Shown here piece after piece: positions 11,536 to 20,740 of a stretch of 50,633 nt of DNA. The stretch comes from Ehrlichia minasensis. GTDB taxonomy: Bacteria > Pseudomonadota > Alphaproteobacteria > Rickettsiales > Anaplasmataceae. Every line of letters starts with the position of its first letter. Position 1 is the stretch's first letter. Below the pieces are notes generated by a model. That model saw only the letters and a program-made list of their open reading frames with translations. It was not told where the DNA came from and made no database searches. The DNA lies in NCBI GenBank assembly GCA_000825765.1, contig CDGH01000007.1:1-50633 (forward strand), given 5' to 3'. A program made the translations under genes and the position numbers.

Positions 11536-11862
11536 TTAATCTCCTTTTTGTACTATTACGAGATTAATGGACTCTAGAGAATTTTGTGTCACGCTGTCTT
11601 TATTAATCAATGCAGTTTCTGAGTTATTAATAGTGATTGTTATGTTTACCTCGCATTTTAGACGTAACAGAAATATAAGTAACCTTTCTAATGAGAATCC
11701 TGCTGTTTTACCGTTACTAATCTGAGATATTTTTGGTTGATCCACTCCTAGTATTTTTGCAGTTGTTACTTGGTTCCAGTGATTTTTGTATGTTATGTCT
11801 TTTATTAACTTTAGTATTTTATACTTAATTCCATAATCATTTTGGTTACTTATTGTTGTCAT
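11536..11862 (-). CDS. XRE-type helix-turn-helix transcriptional regulator
   Basis: This 108-residue protein has one DNA-binding domain of the XRE/HTH_37 class. TTAKILGVDQPKISQISNGK (about residues 33-52) is the helix-turn-helix, followed by FSLERLLIFLLRLKCEVNIT, which matches the usual FSLDTLIRMLxALGxxVxI continuation. The size is close to that of the ApxR/EcxR-type regulators described in Anaplasma and Ehrlichia, but I cannot show it belongs to them. HTH_37 proteins are often antitoxins. No toxin gene is adjacent, since rpoZ lies downstream and non-coding DNA upstream. Its stop is 88 bp from the rpoZ start, so the two may be co-transcribed. Confidence 0.82.
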   Translation of the reverse strand: MTTISNQNDYGIKYKILKLIKDITYKNHWNQVTTAKILGVDQPKISQISNGKTAGFSLERLLIFLLRLKCEVNITITINNSETALINKDSVTQNSLESINLVIVQKGD

Positions 11863-11895
11863 AATTTTATACCATAATATAGGAGATAGAAATAT

Positions 11896-12290
11896 CTTTA
11901 TAAATTAATTTATATATTAAAAATATCATATTAAATCGTTTAAAAATTTATTAATATAAAGTATTTTTTATACATTTCTCATTTATATTACTCAATTATA
12001 TAAATATATGATTAATATTTTGACAAAACTTATATATAAAAGAGATAACTTTCTTTATACTTTCATCTTATTCTCGTATTTTTAATTGTTTAACTTTATA
12101 AATCAATTTATAATATTAGAAATATTATATTAAATCACTTTATAATTTATTGATAGTGAAGTATATAATTTGTGAATTTTTATTCATTCATTAATTTCTA
12201 AATATAAAAAATCTATATTTTAATAATTTTGGTACTAAAGTAAAGAAATTGTTCATAGTCTTTTTGACGTTAATGTATTTGTGCCGCTTG
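11896..12290. repeat. diverged direct duplication, period ~198 bp, between the XRE gene and leuS
   Basis: Copy one starts with ctttataaattaatttata at 11896 and copy two with ctttataaatcaatttata at 12094. Both continue through a-aatat-atattaaatc, aatttattgata or its variant, and attaat-tctaaatata or its variant. Because xre and leuS diverge here, the duplicated unit probably contained promoter sequence for one of them. I cannot say which. Confidence 0.65.
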
Positions 12291-12355
12291 AATTATCTAG
12301 TAGAATACTGTACAAGAGCTAGTCTAATTTTAAGAGATTTTTACAACGGTATGCC

Positions 12356-14848
12356 ATGCATTACGATTTCAAAAAAGTAGAACAGGATATACAAAGAAAG
12401 TGGAATTTTTGTACTGATGCCAAAAAAGCTCAGTGTTACGTTTTAGAAATGTTTCCTTATCCTTCTGGTAACATACATATGGGCCATTTGAGGAATTATA
12501 CTATAGGTGATGTAATTGCTAGATACAAACGTGCTTGTGGTATTAATGTTTTTCATCCAATAGGGTGGGATGCTTTTGGATTACCAGCAGAAAATGCTGC
12601 GTTATCTTACAATATAAATCCGCAAACTTGGACTACAAACAATATTGACAATATGAGATGTCAATTGAAATCTATAGGATTGTCTTATGATTGGACTAAA
12701 GAGTTAGCCACTTGTGATGCAGATTATTATAAACATGAACAGGCGTTTTTTCTTGATTTTTTAAAGTGTGGTTTAGCTTATCGAAAGGAATCGTTGGTTA
12801 ATTGGGATCCTATAGATCAGACTGTACTAGCTAATGAACAAGTGATAGATGGAAAAGGGTGGCGTTCTGGTGCTATAGTAGAAAAGAGGAAATTATCGCA
12901 ATGGTTTCTTAAAATTACTGATTTTGCAGAAGAGTTATTAAATGATTTAAAAATACTGGATAAGTGGCCAGAAAAAGTAAAACTTATGCAAGAACGATGG
13001 ATTGGTAGATCTGAAGGTGTAGTAGTAGATTTTGAAATTTTGAATATTAATAAAACATTGCAGGTTTTCACTACGTGTCCTCATACACTGTTTGGGGCAT
13101 CATTTATTGCAGTATCTTTTGATCATCCTATTTTACAATATGTGGATGATGCAGAGATTATTCACCAAATAAATGATTTTGATAAAAATAATTTGATCAC
13201 TGATGCATCTAGTACAGTAGAAAAATTTGGGATAAATTCTGGATTGCTTGTGAAGCATCCTTTACTGGATGTGGATTTGCCGGTTTATATTGTAAATTTT
13301 GTGTTGATGGATTATGCAACTGGAGCAGTTTTTGGATGTCCTGCTCATGATCAGCGTGATTTTGAATTTGCAAAAAGGTATTGTCTACAAGTCAAACAAG
13401 TAGTTTTTCCTGAGATTGATGTGGATTTAGGAAAAGAAGCTTATGTTGGTTCAGGTACCATGAAAAACTCTGATTTTTTAAATGGTATGACTGTAGATGA
13501 AGCAAAAGAAGCTATGATTGCAAAGCTGCAATTATTAGGGATAGGAAAGAAGATGACCTATTATAGAATACATGATTGGGGAATATCTAGGCAACGTTAT
13601 TGGGGTTGTCCTATACCTATAATATATTGTGAAAAATGTGGTACAGTGCCTGTAAGTAAGAAAGACTTACCAGTTACTTTACCTCAAGATGTTGATTTTA
13701 CAAAATCTGGTAATCCTTTGGATAATCATCCTACTTGGAAGTATGTAAAATGTCCATCTTGTGGTATGGATGCCGAACGTGAAACAGATACTTTTGATAC
13801 TTTTTTTGAATCTTCTTGGTATTTTGCTGCGTTTTGTGGAACTAGTGGTGGAATAGATAAAGATATATGTAACATATTATTGCCTGTAAATTATTATATT
13901 GGTGGAATAGAACATGCAGTGTTGCATTTGTTATATTCTAGGTTTTTCTGTAGAGCCTTAACTAAGTGTGGATATTTTAATGTAAAAGAACCTTTCTCTA
14001 GTCTGATAACCCAGGGTATGGTTTGTCATGCTACTTATTCAAATGCACAAGGTAACTACTTATTTCCTGAAGAAGCAAGAAAAATGATAGAACAAGGTCA
14101 GCATGTGACTGTTGGTAGGGCTGAAAAAATGAGTAAATCCAAGAAAAATGTAGTAAACCTTGAATATATTATCAATAAATATGGAGCAGATACAGCAAGA
14201 TTGTTCATACTGTCTGACACTCCTCCTGAGCGTGATATAGAATGGTTCGATGATGGCATAGAAGGTGCAAGTAGGTATCTTAGTAAATTATGGCGGATGA
14301 TAGTTTCTTATGATCAAATGAACTTAAATTTTAATGTGGAAGATATACCAGAAGATGCTATTGAATATAGAAGGTGTGTGCATAAAATTGTAAGTGATAT
14401 TACAGATGATTTAGAGTTTTGTCGTTTAAATTGTGCTGTGGCTAAGTTTAGGGAGTTAAGCAATATTGTGAGTGAAATGATAAGAACTTCAGTAAACTCT
14501 TATGTAATTAGCGAAGCAATATGTATTTTAATTAGAGTTATAGAGCCATTTATTCCACATATAGCTGAAAAATTATGGGAAAATATAGGAGGTAAAGGTA
14601 TGTTGTGGAATCAAATGTGGCCTAAAGCAGATTTGGAATTACTTATTGAAAGAAATGTTAATATTGCTGTTCAAGTCAATGGTAAGTTTATTAAGACATT
14701 GACAGTTGCTAATAATGTTGATGATGATCATCTGAAATCTATGGCTTTAGAGATAGCTAAGAATAAAGTAGGGAACAGTATTATAAAAAATATATACATT
14801 ATTCCAAAACGGGCAGTTAATATTGTTATTGATAAGTTAAAAAAATAA
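12356..14848 (+). CDS. leuS: leucyl-tRNA synthetase
   Basis: LeuS charges tRNA-Leu and hydrolyses mischarged products. This class Ia enzyme has 830 residues (E. coli 860). PYPSGNIHMGHLRNYTIGDV (residues 35-54) carries the HIGH-type HMGH at 41-44. The inserted CP1 editing domain lies at about 215-395, with TTCPHTLFGASF and the ATGAVFGCPAHDQRD block. Two Cys pairs (CEKCG near 424, CPSCG near 460) suggest a zinc-stabilised insert. RAEKMSKSKKN near 590 is the KMSKS loop. The chosen ATG at 12356 begins MHYDFKKVEQDIQRKW, the normal LeuS start. Another ATG at 12351 is out of frame. A 235-bp tandem array begins 16 bp after the stop. Confidence 0.98.
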   Translation: MHYDFKKVEQDIQRKWNFCTDAKKAQCYVLEMFPYPSGNIHMGHLRNYTIGDVIARYKRACGINVFHPIGWDAFGLPAENAALSYNINPQTWTTNNIDNMRCQLKSIGLSYDWTKELATCDADYYKHEQAFFLDFLKCGLAYRKESLVNWDPIDQTVLANEQVIDGKGWRSGAIVEKRKLSQWFLKITDFAEELLNDLKILDKWPEKVKLMQERWIGRSEGVVVDFEILNINKTLQVFTTCPHTLFGASFIAVSFDHPILQYVDDAEIIHQINDFDKNNLITDASSTVEKFGINSGLLVKHPLLDVDLPVYIVNFVLMDYATGAVFGCPAHDQRDFEFAKRYCLQVKQVVFPEIDVDLGKEAYVGSGTMKNSDFLNGMTVDEAKEAMIAKLQLLGIGKKMTYYRIHDWGISRQRYWGCPIPIIYCEKCGTVPVSKKDLPVTLPQDVDFTKSGNPLDNHPTWKYVKCPSCGMDAERETDTFDTFFESSWYFAAFCGTSGGIDKDICNILLPVNYYIGGIEHAVLHLLYSRFFCRALTKCGYFNVKEPFSSLITQGMVCHATYSNAQGNYLFPEEARKMIEQGQHVTVGRAEKMSKSKKNVVNLEYIINKYGADTARLFILSDTPPERDIEWFDDGIEGASRYLSKLWRMIVSYDQMNLNFNVEDIPEDAIEYRRCVHKIVSDITDDLEFCRLNCAVAKFRELSNIVSEMIRTSVNSYVISEAICILIRVIEPFIPHIAEKLWENIGGKGMLWNQMWPKADLELLIERNVNIAVQVNGKFIKTLTVANNVDDDHLKSMALEIAKNKVGNSIIKNIYIIPKRAVNIVIDKLKK

Positions 14849-14863
14849 ATATTGATAGTGTAT

Positions 14864-15665
14864 GTTAGTTTTTTATAGGATGTTTTATTTAATGCATTGT
14901 TGATAATTAATTTTGATAACAGTTGGCTTCAATCCATGACTTAAGAATCAGTTAAAAATAGAATAAACAGCTTCCTATAGAGGATGTGTGTATTACTAGA
15001 AGTATGTGGTAGGTATAGTTCTTGCAATCTAAATAAAATATCGTGATGATCACTGTATTTTATAGAACAGCTTTACGTTAAAGAAATTATGGTCAATTGT
15101 TAGTTTTTTATAGGATGTTTTATTTAATGCATCGTTGATAATTAATTTTAATAACAGTTGGCTTCAATCCATGACTTAAGAATCAGTTAAAAATAGAATA
15201 AACAGCTTCCTATAGAGAATGTGTGTATTACTAGAAGTATGTGGTAGGTATAGTTTTTGCAATCTAAATAAAATATCGTGATGATCACTGTATTTTATAG
15301 AACAGCTTTACGTTAAAGAAATTATGGTCAATTGTTAGTTTTTTATAGGATGTTTTATTTAATGCATCGTTGATAATTAATTTTAATAACAGTTGGCTTC
15401 AATCCATGACTTAAGAATCAGTTAAAAATAGAATAAACAGCTTCCTATAGAGAATGTGTGTATTACTAGAAGTATGTGGTAGGTATAGTTTTTGCAATCT
15501 AAATAAAATATCGTGATGATCACTGTATTTTATAGAACAGCTTTACGTTAAAGAAATTATGGTCAATTGTTGGTTTTTTATAGGATGTTTTATTTAATAC
15601 ATTGTTGATAATTAATTTTGATAACAGTTAGTTTAAATCTATATGAGAATCAGTAAAAAATAGAA
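14864..15665. repeat. tandem array of a 235-bp unit, three full copies plus a diverged partial copy
   Basis: The block ttttttataggatgtttta follows gttag at 14864, 15099 and 15334, and gttgg at 15569, a constant spacing of 235 bp. Other landmarks per unit are ggcttcaatccatgactt, agaagtatgtggtaggtata, atatcgtgatgatcactgta and cagctttacgttaaag. Copies two and three appear identical. Copy one differs from them at about four bases. Copy four diverges after roughly 80 bp and fades by about 15665. The unit has no sustained reading frame and directly follows leuS on the plus strand. Confidence 0.95.
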
Positions 15666-16058
15666 TAGACAACTGTAGTAAGTATTATTCTTGTAAATTT
15701 AAGTTAGGATATTTTATTGTATATTGGACTTATAATCTTTCAAGATTAGTGATAACTTATTTAGTTGTGTGATTGATTAATGTGTGTTTTGTGAGATTCT
15801 AAGTCTCATTAGCTAGAATTTTAGTTACTGTATCAATTGATATCTGGATGATTCTTTGTTAAAGAAGTTTAGTTCTGCTGTATATGATTCTACACAAGTG
15901 GTTGTCGGTACTTGGTTTTCTGTTTATAATTAGAGCTTTAATATAGCATTTTTATGGCTTATAAATTGATCCTGTGTATTATTAATAGGGATGAGTTTGT
16001 TAGATGGTTTTTGATATCTAAAATATTTTAAAATTTATGTAGTGTATTGTAAGCATGT
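15666..16058. other. intergenic region between the 235-bp array and tatD
   Basis: About 390 bp without a gene. It holds a short inverted repeat, gagattctaagtctc (near 15792), with no T-run, and AT-rich DNA that probably contains the tatD promoter. No RNA gene is recognised. Confidence 0.45.
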
Positions 16059-16841
16059 ATGATAGTAGATTCACATTGTCACTTAAATTATTTTAATCCA
16101 GATGAAATAAAAGGTATAGTACTACGTGCAGAGGAAAATGATGTAAAGTTGATGCAAACTGTCTGTACTACCATGTCTGAGTTTCCAAGCTTAGTAATCA
16201 TTGCAGAAAGTTATAAGCAAGTTTATCTTTCAGTTGGTGTGCATCCTACTAATAGTGCAGGTGGAGAATCTGTTTCAGTTGGTGAGTTAGTAACTTTGGC
16301 TCAACATAGTAAGGTGATTGGATTAGGTGAAACTGGTTTAGATTTTTATAAGTGTAGTGATGTAGGAGAACAAGAAAAAAATTTCTTAGCTCATATTAAT
16401 GCATCTAGGGAAACTAGGTTACCTGTGATAATTCATTCAAGAAATGCAGATAAAAGGATGATGGAAATTTTAGCATCAGAGATGAAAGAAAGTCCATTCT
16501 TGGGTCTAATGCATTGTTTTGCATCATCACGTGAGTTAGCAATTAAGGCAATAGAATTAGGGTTATATATATCTTTTTCAGGAATAGTGACTTTTAAGAA
16601 TGCTAAAGTTGTTCAGGAAGTAGCTGGGTTTGTACCTAAAGATATGGTTTTAGTAGAAACTGATTCTCCATTTTTATCTCCTGAGCCTTATCGTGGACAA
16701 AAGAATGAACCAGCTAGAACGAAATTTGTTGTTGAGTATTTATCTAAGTTATGGGATATGGATATTGAAGACATTAGTAGTTTAACTACGAATAATTTTT
16801 TTAAGCTGTTTAAAAAGTGTTCAGAACATTTTCACTCATGA
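16059..16841 (+). CDS. tatD: TatD-family metal-dependent deoxyribonuclease
   Basis: TatD proteins are cytoplasmic TIM-barrel hydrolases with 3'-5' nuclease activity linked to DNA repair. MIVDSHCHLNYF has the metal-binding HxH at residues 6 and 8. VIGLGETGLDFY (near 86-97) carries the bridging Glu. PVIIHSRNADKRMMEI and GLMHCFASSRE give two more histidine sites. VLVETDSPFLSPEPYRGQKN near 202-221 is the characteristic final motif. All expected metal ligands are present and the 260-residue length is normal. The ATG at 16059 follows 8 bases after another ATG that is out of frame. pyrF lies 258 bp downstream on the same strand. Confidence 0.94.
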   Translation: MIVDSHCHLNYFNPDEIKGIVLRAEENDVKLMQTVCTTMSEFPSLVIIAESYKQVYLSVGVHPTNSAGGESVSVGELVTLAQHSKVIGLGETGLDFYKCSDVGEQEKNFLAHINASRETRLPVIIHSRNADKRMMEILASEMKESPFLGLMHCFASSRELAIKAIELGLYISFSGIVTFKNAKVVQEVAGFVPKDMVLVETDSPFLSPEPYRGQKNEPARTKFVVEYLSKLWDMDIEDISSLTTNNFFKLFKKCSEHFHS

Positions 16842-17099
16842 TGATTTGTATGTTTAAGTAGTAAGAATGTATGTTGAGATAACTGTGTAGTAAGGTTTTT
16901 AGGAAATCTTAAGTGTTGGTAGAGTTTTTATATTATTTTTGATATATAGGCTTTATAAAGTGTTGTATTTATTTTAAGTGTTGTTTAGATTTTTATTTCT
17001 TATATTGTGTATGAAATAGTATAGTTAGTATTGATTAAATTAGTAAAATATTAGTTTAACATTGAAGGTAATATTAAAAAATATTTTTTAAGGAAATTT

Positions 17100-17786
17100 A
17101 TGTGGTGTAATCCAATTATTTGTGCTTTAGATACTTGTGATATTACTCATGCATTGCGGTTAACAAAGATGCTTTATGGTAAAATATCGATGGTAAAATT
17201 AGGATTAGAATTTTTTGCTGCACATGGGTTATCTGGCGTGCAAGCAGTCTCTGATTGTGGTATTCCAATATTTCTTGACTTAAAATTACATGATATTCCT
17301 AATACTGTAGGTAAGGCTATATCAGTAATTAAATCTTTAAATATCGCTATGCTGACTATTCATATTAGTGGTGGTAAAGATATGATGCTAAGTGCTATAG
17401 ATAGTATATTTGGTAGTATGATAAAATTAATAGGTGTAACTGTATTAACAAGTATTAATGACTCTGATTTAAAAGAAGTCGGTATTGATAGATCATCTAT
17501 TCAACATGTAATGTTGTTGTCTAAAATAGCTCAAGAGGTTGGATTATATGGCATAGTTTGTTCTGCTTTTGAGATACAAGAAGTACGTAATCAATGTGGC
17601 AAAGATTTTAAACTTGTAGTTCCTGGTATAAGGTTTGAAAATGATTGTAGTGATCAGAAGAGAGTGAAAAATCCTAAAGATGCAATTATAGCTGGTGCAG
17701 ATTATTTAGTAATTGGTCGTCCAATTACTATGAGTAATGATCCTATTCAGACAGTTGAAACAATTTTATCTTCAATTCGTTTATGA
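17100..17786 (+). CDS. pyrF: orotidine 5'-phosphate decarboxylase
   Basis: PyrF converts OMP to UMP, the last step of de novo pyrimidine synthesis. ICALDTCD at residues 7-14, VKLGLEFFAAHG near 32-43 and the catalytic block FLDLKLHDIPNTVG near 59-72 (Asp-Lys-His-Asp set) are conserved. VVPGIRFENDCSDQKR near 177 and DYLVIGRPIT near 201-210 form the phosphate-gripper end of the barrel. At 228 residues it is complete. The ATG at 17100 has an AAGGAA ribosome site 4 bases upstream, which supports the start. Confidence 0.96.
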   Translation: MWCNPIICALDTCDITHALRLTKMLYGKISMVKLGLEFFAAHGLSGVQAVSDCGIPIFLDLKLHDIPNTVGKAISVIKSLNIAMLTIHISGGKDMMLSAIDSIFGSMIKLIGVTVLTSINDSDLKEVGIDRSSIQHVMLLSKIAQEVGLYGIVCSAFEIQEVRNQCGKDFKLVVPGIRFENDCSDQKRVKNPKDAIIAGADYLVIGRPITMSNDPIQTVETILSSIRL

Positions 17787-18118
17787 AATGATGTTAGAAA
17801 CTGTAAATGTTAAGTTATAAAAGTTTAGGAGTTGTTATTATTAGGTATTATGAATTAATAAAATTTGGTGGGTTTTAGGTAATGGATTTATAAGAATAAG
17901 TTTGATTGATTAATTGAAGTAGTGCATATAAGATAAAATTTAGTTAAATGTTGATAATGATGCTTTTGTGAATATTTTGTTATCAAACTGTTAATGTTTT
18001 TTGTATACTACTATATTATTATATTAGTATGTACTAGATATATAATGGTAGTTGTTGTTATGTATTTAAAAGCTATATTATGTTACGATGTGTTTAATTA
18101 TGATGGAATAGATATATT
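17787..18118. other. intergenic region, no gene seen
   Basis: This 332-bp gap separates pyrF and surE on the plus strand. It is AT-rich, with many short TA-rich stretches upstream of surE that could serve as -10 elements. None is convincing, and no repeat or RNA gene was recognised. Confidence 0.45.
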
Positions 18119-18889
18119 ATGAAGGTATTATTGACTAATGATGATGGGTTTCATGCAACTGGTATTAAAGTTCTGAAAGAAATAATAATAGAAGCTGGTA
18201 TTGCATCAGAAATATGGATAGCTGCTCCAACAAGCAATTGTAGTGGTTATGGAAGGTCAATAGGTGTAAGAACTGCAACTGATGTATACCAAGTGGGTGA
18301 CACTGAGTTTATTGTTAACAGTACTCCATCTACTAGTGCTTTTCTTGGATTGAGAGAAATTACTGGTAAAAAACCAGATTTGATTTTATCTGGTATAAAT
18401 AGCGGTATTAATATTGGAAATGATATAGGGTATTCTGGCACAATAGGTGCTGCAGCAGAAGGTGCTATGATGAATATTCCATCAATTGCTATCAGTCAGG
18501 AATACGATGGTAGGCGTGGAGAAATAAATTGGATAAATCCACAAAAATTCTTAAAGAAGATCATAAATATGTTATTGGAAGTTCCTTTTTGGAATAAGTC
18601 TACTATAATGAACGTTAACTTCCCTTTAATTCCAGCAAAAGGTGTTAAATTTACAAGTCAAGGGGAGTATATGCCATCTAATAAAATAGAAAAGAAGCGA
18701 AATGTTAGTGGTAGTATATCTTATACAGTACATAGAATTGCACCTGATAAAGGTAATAGGGGTTGCTCTGATGATAGTATTAAGGCAATAGATGATGGTT
18801 ATATTACAATTACACCACTAAAGCTTGATATGACAGACTTTGATGCATTAGAATCTTTAACTGCACTTTACAAGGATTGTACGCTATGA
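18119..18889 (+). CDS. surE: 5'/3'-nucleotidase SurE
   Basis: SurE is a metal-dependent phosphatase acting on nucleoside monophosphates and linked to stationary-phase survival. [15 protein letters not shown] contains the Asp-Asp pair (residues 8-9) that binds the metal. SNCSGYGRS near 39-47 supplies the conserved Ser. [20 protein letters not shown] near 90-109 is the diagnostic Asn-rich loop, followed by GAAAEG. At 256 residues the length is standard. Its stop overlaps the ccmD start by 4 bp (ATGA), so surE, ccmD and ccmE are probably one translationally coupled unit. Confidence 0.96.
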   Translation: MKVLLTNDDGFHATGIKVLKEIIIEAGIASEIWIAAPTSNCSGYGRSIGVRTATDVYQVGDTEFIVNSTPSTSAFLGLREITGKKPDLILSGINSGINIGNDIGYSGTIGAAAEGAMMNIPSIAISQEYDGRRGEINWINPQKFLKKIINMLLEVPFWNKSTIMNVNFPLIPAKGVKFTSQGEYMPSNKIEKKRNVSGSISYTVHRIAPDKGNRGCSDDSIKAIDDGYITITPLKLDMTDFDALESLTALYKDCTL

Positions 18890-19020
18890 TTTTCTTGGTT
18901 TTTGCTTATACTATAAGTATTGGTTTATTGATTGGATTGAGTTGTTTTATAATTTTTGATTATAGTAAAAGCAAAAAAATTCTAGAGAATATTGATCGGA
19001 AATATGAAAAGAAAACATAA
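18886..19020 (+). CDS. ccmD: heme exporter protein CcmD-like small membrane protein
   Basis: A 44-codon frame starts with the ATG that overlaps the surE stop (ATGA) and ends at TAA 19018-19020. Residues 3-24 ([20 protein letters not shown]) form one membrane span, followed by a basic tail rich in Lys, which is the usual CcmD layout. CcmD helps release holo-CcmE from the CcmABC complex in cytochrome c maturation. The last 17 bp overlap the start of ccmE, a classic ccmD-ccmE arrangement. CcmD sequences are too short and variable for firm recognition, so the call rests mostly on topology and position. Confidence 0.75.
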   Translation: MIFLVFAYTISIGLLIGLSCFIIFDYSKSKKILENIDRKYEKKT

Positions 19021-19405
19021 GAGGTTACTTTTTATTATTGTGACGTTTGTTATATTTGGTTCGTCTGTTGTTGTTGTACTGAATAAGCTGAGAAATAATA
19101 TATCATTTTTTTTTACTCCAACTGAAGTTTTATCAAGTAGTGTGAATGTTAATAAAAATGATATTAGAATAGGTGGTATGGTAATAAGTGGTAGTCTGAA
19201 AAGACATGATAACTTGATTTCTTTCTTTATAACAGATCTAGAAAATCAAATTAAAGTAGTATATCAAGGAATATTGCCTCCTTTGTTTTCAGAAGGTAGT
19301 TGGGTAGTAGCAAAAGGTAGGATGGTGAATGGTGAATTTAACGCGCATGAAATTTTAGCTAAGCATGATGAGAATTATAAACCTGATAAATATAGAGTAA
19401 AATAA
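19004..19405 (+). CDS. ccmE: cytochrome c-type biogenesis heme chaperone CcmE
   Basis: CcmE carries heme covalently in the periplasm and hands it to CcmF/H for attachment to apocytochrome c. The protein starts [20 protein letters not shown], a basic N-terminus plus a signal anchor. [13 protein letters not shown] (near 50-62) matches the conserved RxGGxVxxGS block of the OB-fold. [16 protein letters not shown] near the C-terminus contains the heme-binding His and Tyr of the LAKHDExY motif. I chose the ATG at 19004 (133 residues) over the TTG at 18992, because the basic anchor begins there. It overlaps the end of ccmD by 17 bp. Confidence 0.95.
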   Translation: MKRKHKRLLFIIVTFVIFGSSVVVVLNKLRNNISFFFTPTEVLSSSVNVNKNDIRIGGMVISGSLKRHDNLISFFITDLENQIKVVYQGILPPLFSEGSWVVAKGRMVNGEFNAHEILAKHDENYKPDKYRVK

Positions 19406-19670
19406 ATTATCGGATATCAAATCAAGCATTAATTTATATAGTATTTACATTAAAGTAAGTGGTTTTTTCAGTAATTGTTTAAATGCTAATGTCAGTATTG
19501 TTTGGTAAATTATATAATTTGCAGTAATTTGTAGCTGGTATTTTAGTATATCAAAAATCTGTGAGTAATATTTTTGAAGCAATTTTTATGGTTAGTAGGC
19601 AATAATATTCTATATTATCATTTAATGCTTTATGTGTTATATGAAAATTGAGTTCTTTAAAATCTTTCTG

Positions 19671-19885
19671 TAAAGTTTACAGTTTTATATACTTTTTTTT
19701 TTTTTTTTTTTTTTTCAGATGTGCACAAATTCTGGATATAATGAGCATTTTATTTATTATTTAGTGCTTCTATATTGTAGCTGAAGTTTTTTTATAGGCT
19801 TACAGCTTTGCGTACTCTTTTTTTCAGTATGTTTACAATGTTCTGGTATATAATGAGTGTTTTATTCATTATTTAATTCTTTCCA
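19671..19885. repeat. direct duplication, period ~112-123 bp, including the last codons of nuoC
   Basis: Copy A (about 19671-19790) and copy B (about 19794-19885) share ttacag, then a T-run ending tttcag, then tctgg-atataatgag-ttttatt-attattta. Copy B contains the nuoC stop and the codons for its last five or six residues. Copy A is an untranslated echo of that tail. The T-run is 23 bases in copy A and 7 in copy B, which accounts for most of the spacing change. The rest of the gap, 19406-19670, has only a weak further echo near 19440. Confidence 0.75.
19693..19715. repeat. homopolymer of 23 T residues
   Basis: Twenty-three consecutive T on the plus strand in the convergent gap between ccmE and nuoC. 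For ccmE transcripts it would read as a long U-run, about 290 bases after the stop and with no obvious stem before it. For nuoC transcripts it is a run of A. Runs this long are prone to slippage in replication and to sequencing error. Confidence 0.95.
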
Positions 19886-20443
19886 TGGAGACAGGAAATC
19901 AAAAGACCGGAAGTCTTGTTGTAGATTTACAGCTTCATATGTTACTTCTTTTTTTAATATGTCATACCGTACTTCTTTATAACCAGTTAAAGGAAAGTCC
20001 TTTAACATTGGATGGCCAGAAAAACCATAATCTGTTAAAATTCTTCGTAAATCTGGATTATTATCAAATATTATTCCATACATATCGAATACTTCTCGTT
20101 CAAACCATCCTGCAGCACTGAACAGGTTGGTGATAGATGGAATATTCTCATTTTGTTTTAGCGATACTTTGCAAAATATTCTGATATTGTTGATTATACT
20201 TAATAATGAATAAACTACTTCAAATCTGGCTGGCCTGCTTGGATAATCTATAGCAAAAATATCAATTAATATGTGAAATTTGCATTTTGTATCATTACGT
20301 AAAAATAAAATATGATCGTAAATATCTTTTACATTTGAATCTAACTCTAAGTTTATATTGTCTTTTATAGTGCATTTTACATTTATAGATGTGTTGATGT
20401 GTTCAATAATATTATCTATTGCATTATTAGTATCTGACATCAT
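19862..20443 (-). CDS. nuoC: NADH-quinone oxidoreductase subunit C
   Basis: NuoC is part of the peripheral arm of respiratory complex I, on the cytoplasmic face of the inner membrane. The 193-residue protein has FHILIDIFAIDYPSRPARFE (near 56-75) and the diagnostic AGWFEREVFDMYGI block (near 111-124). LRRILTDYGFSGHPMLKDFP follows near 133-152, with the closing FDFLSPW. It is the separate NuoC form, not a NuoCD fusion. The two in-frame ATGs at the start have AAGGGA a few bases upstream. It follows nuoB after an unusually long 394-bp gap. nuoD is not in this window. Its 3' tail is duplicated downstream. Confidence 0.96.
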   Translation of the reverse strand: MMSDTNNAIDNIIEHINTSINVKCTIKDNINLELDSNVKDIYDHILFLRNDTKCKFHILIDIFAIDYPSRPARFEVVYSLLSIINNIRIFCKVSLKQNENIPSITNLFSAAGWFEREVFDMYGIIFDNNPDLRRILTDYGFSGHPMLKDFPLTGYKEVRYDILKKEVTYEAVNLQQDFRSFDFLSPWKELNNE

Positions 20444-20514
20444 GTATCCCTTTTAATATTTTTTGCTTTTACTTATACTATACATTATTTTTCTGAATTA
20501 AAGTATTACATTAA

Positions 20515-20740
20515 TTTTTCTATATTAAGTATTAGTATATTTTGTTAGTATAGCTTGTTCATTGTATATTAAATTAAAGTTATAATGTTTATATTGAAGA
20601 TAGATGAATGTGGATTATAAAGTATTTTTCTATCTTAAATATTAGTATGACTTATGCGTTTTTTCAATAGAAGTAAAAATAACTTAGTCTATTGAGTTAA
20701 AGTTATAATATTTGTTTGAGATAGAGGAGGATGAAATATT
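20515..20740. repeat. degenerate ~120-bp direct duplication between nuoB and nuoC
   Basis: Two related blocks fill the 394-bp gap inside the nuo cluster. tttttctatattaagtatta at 20515 pairs with tttttctatcttaaatatta at 20635. ttaaagttataat at 20574 pairs with the same string at 20698. Spacing varies from 120 to 124 bp. No reading frame is retained. The insertion lengthens the distance between genes that are closely spaced in most bacteria. Confidence 0.65.

Noticed and set aside
11536-11862. Antitoxin half of a toxin-antitoxin pair
   Set aside because: The HTH_37 fold occurs in antitoxins, but no toxin-like frame is adjacent on either strand. The neighbours are rpoZ and non-coding repeats.
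11863-12355. Chromosome replication origin in AT-rich repeated DNA
   Set aside because: No DnaA-box cluster was recognised and no origin-associated genes such as dnaA, hemE or parA flank it. High AT content is general in this genome.
14849-16058. Insertion sequence or miniature transposon
   Set aside because: There is no transposase, no terminal inverted repeat and no target-site duplication. The structure is a simple head-to-tail tandem repeat.
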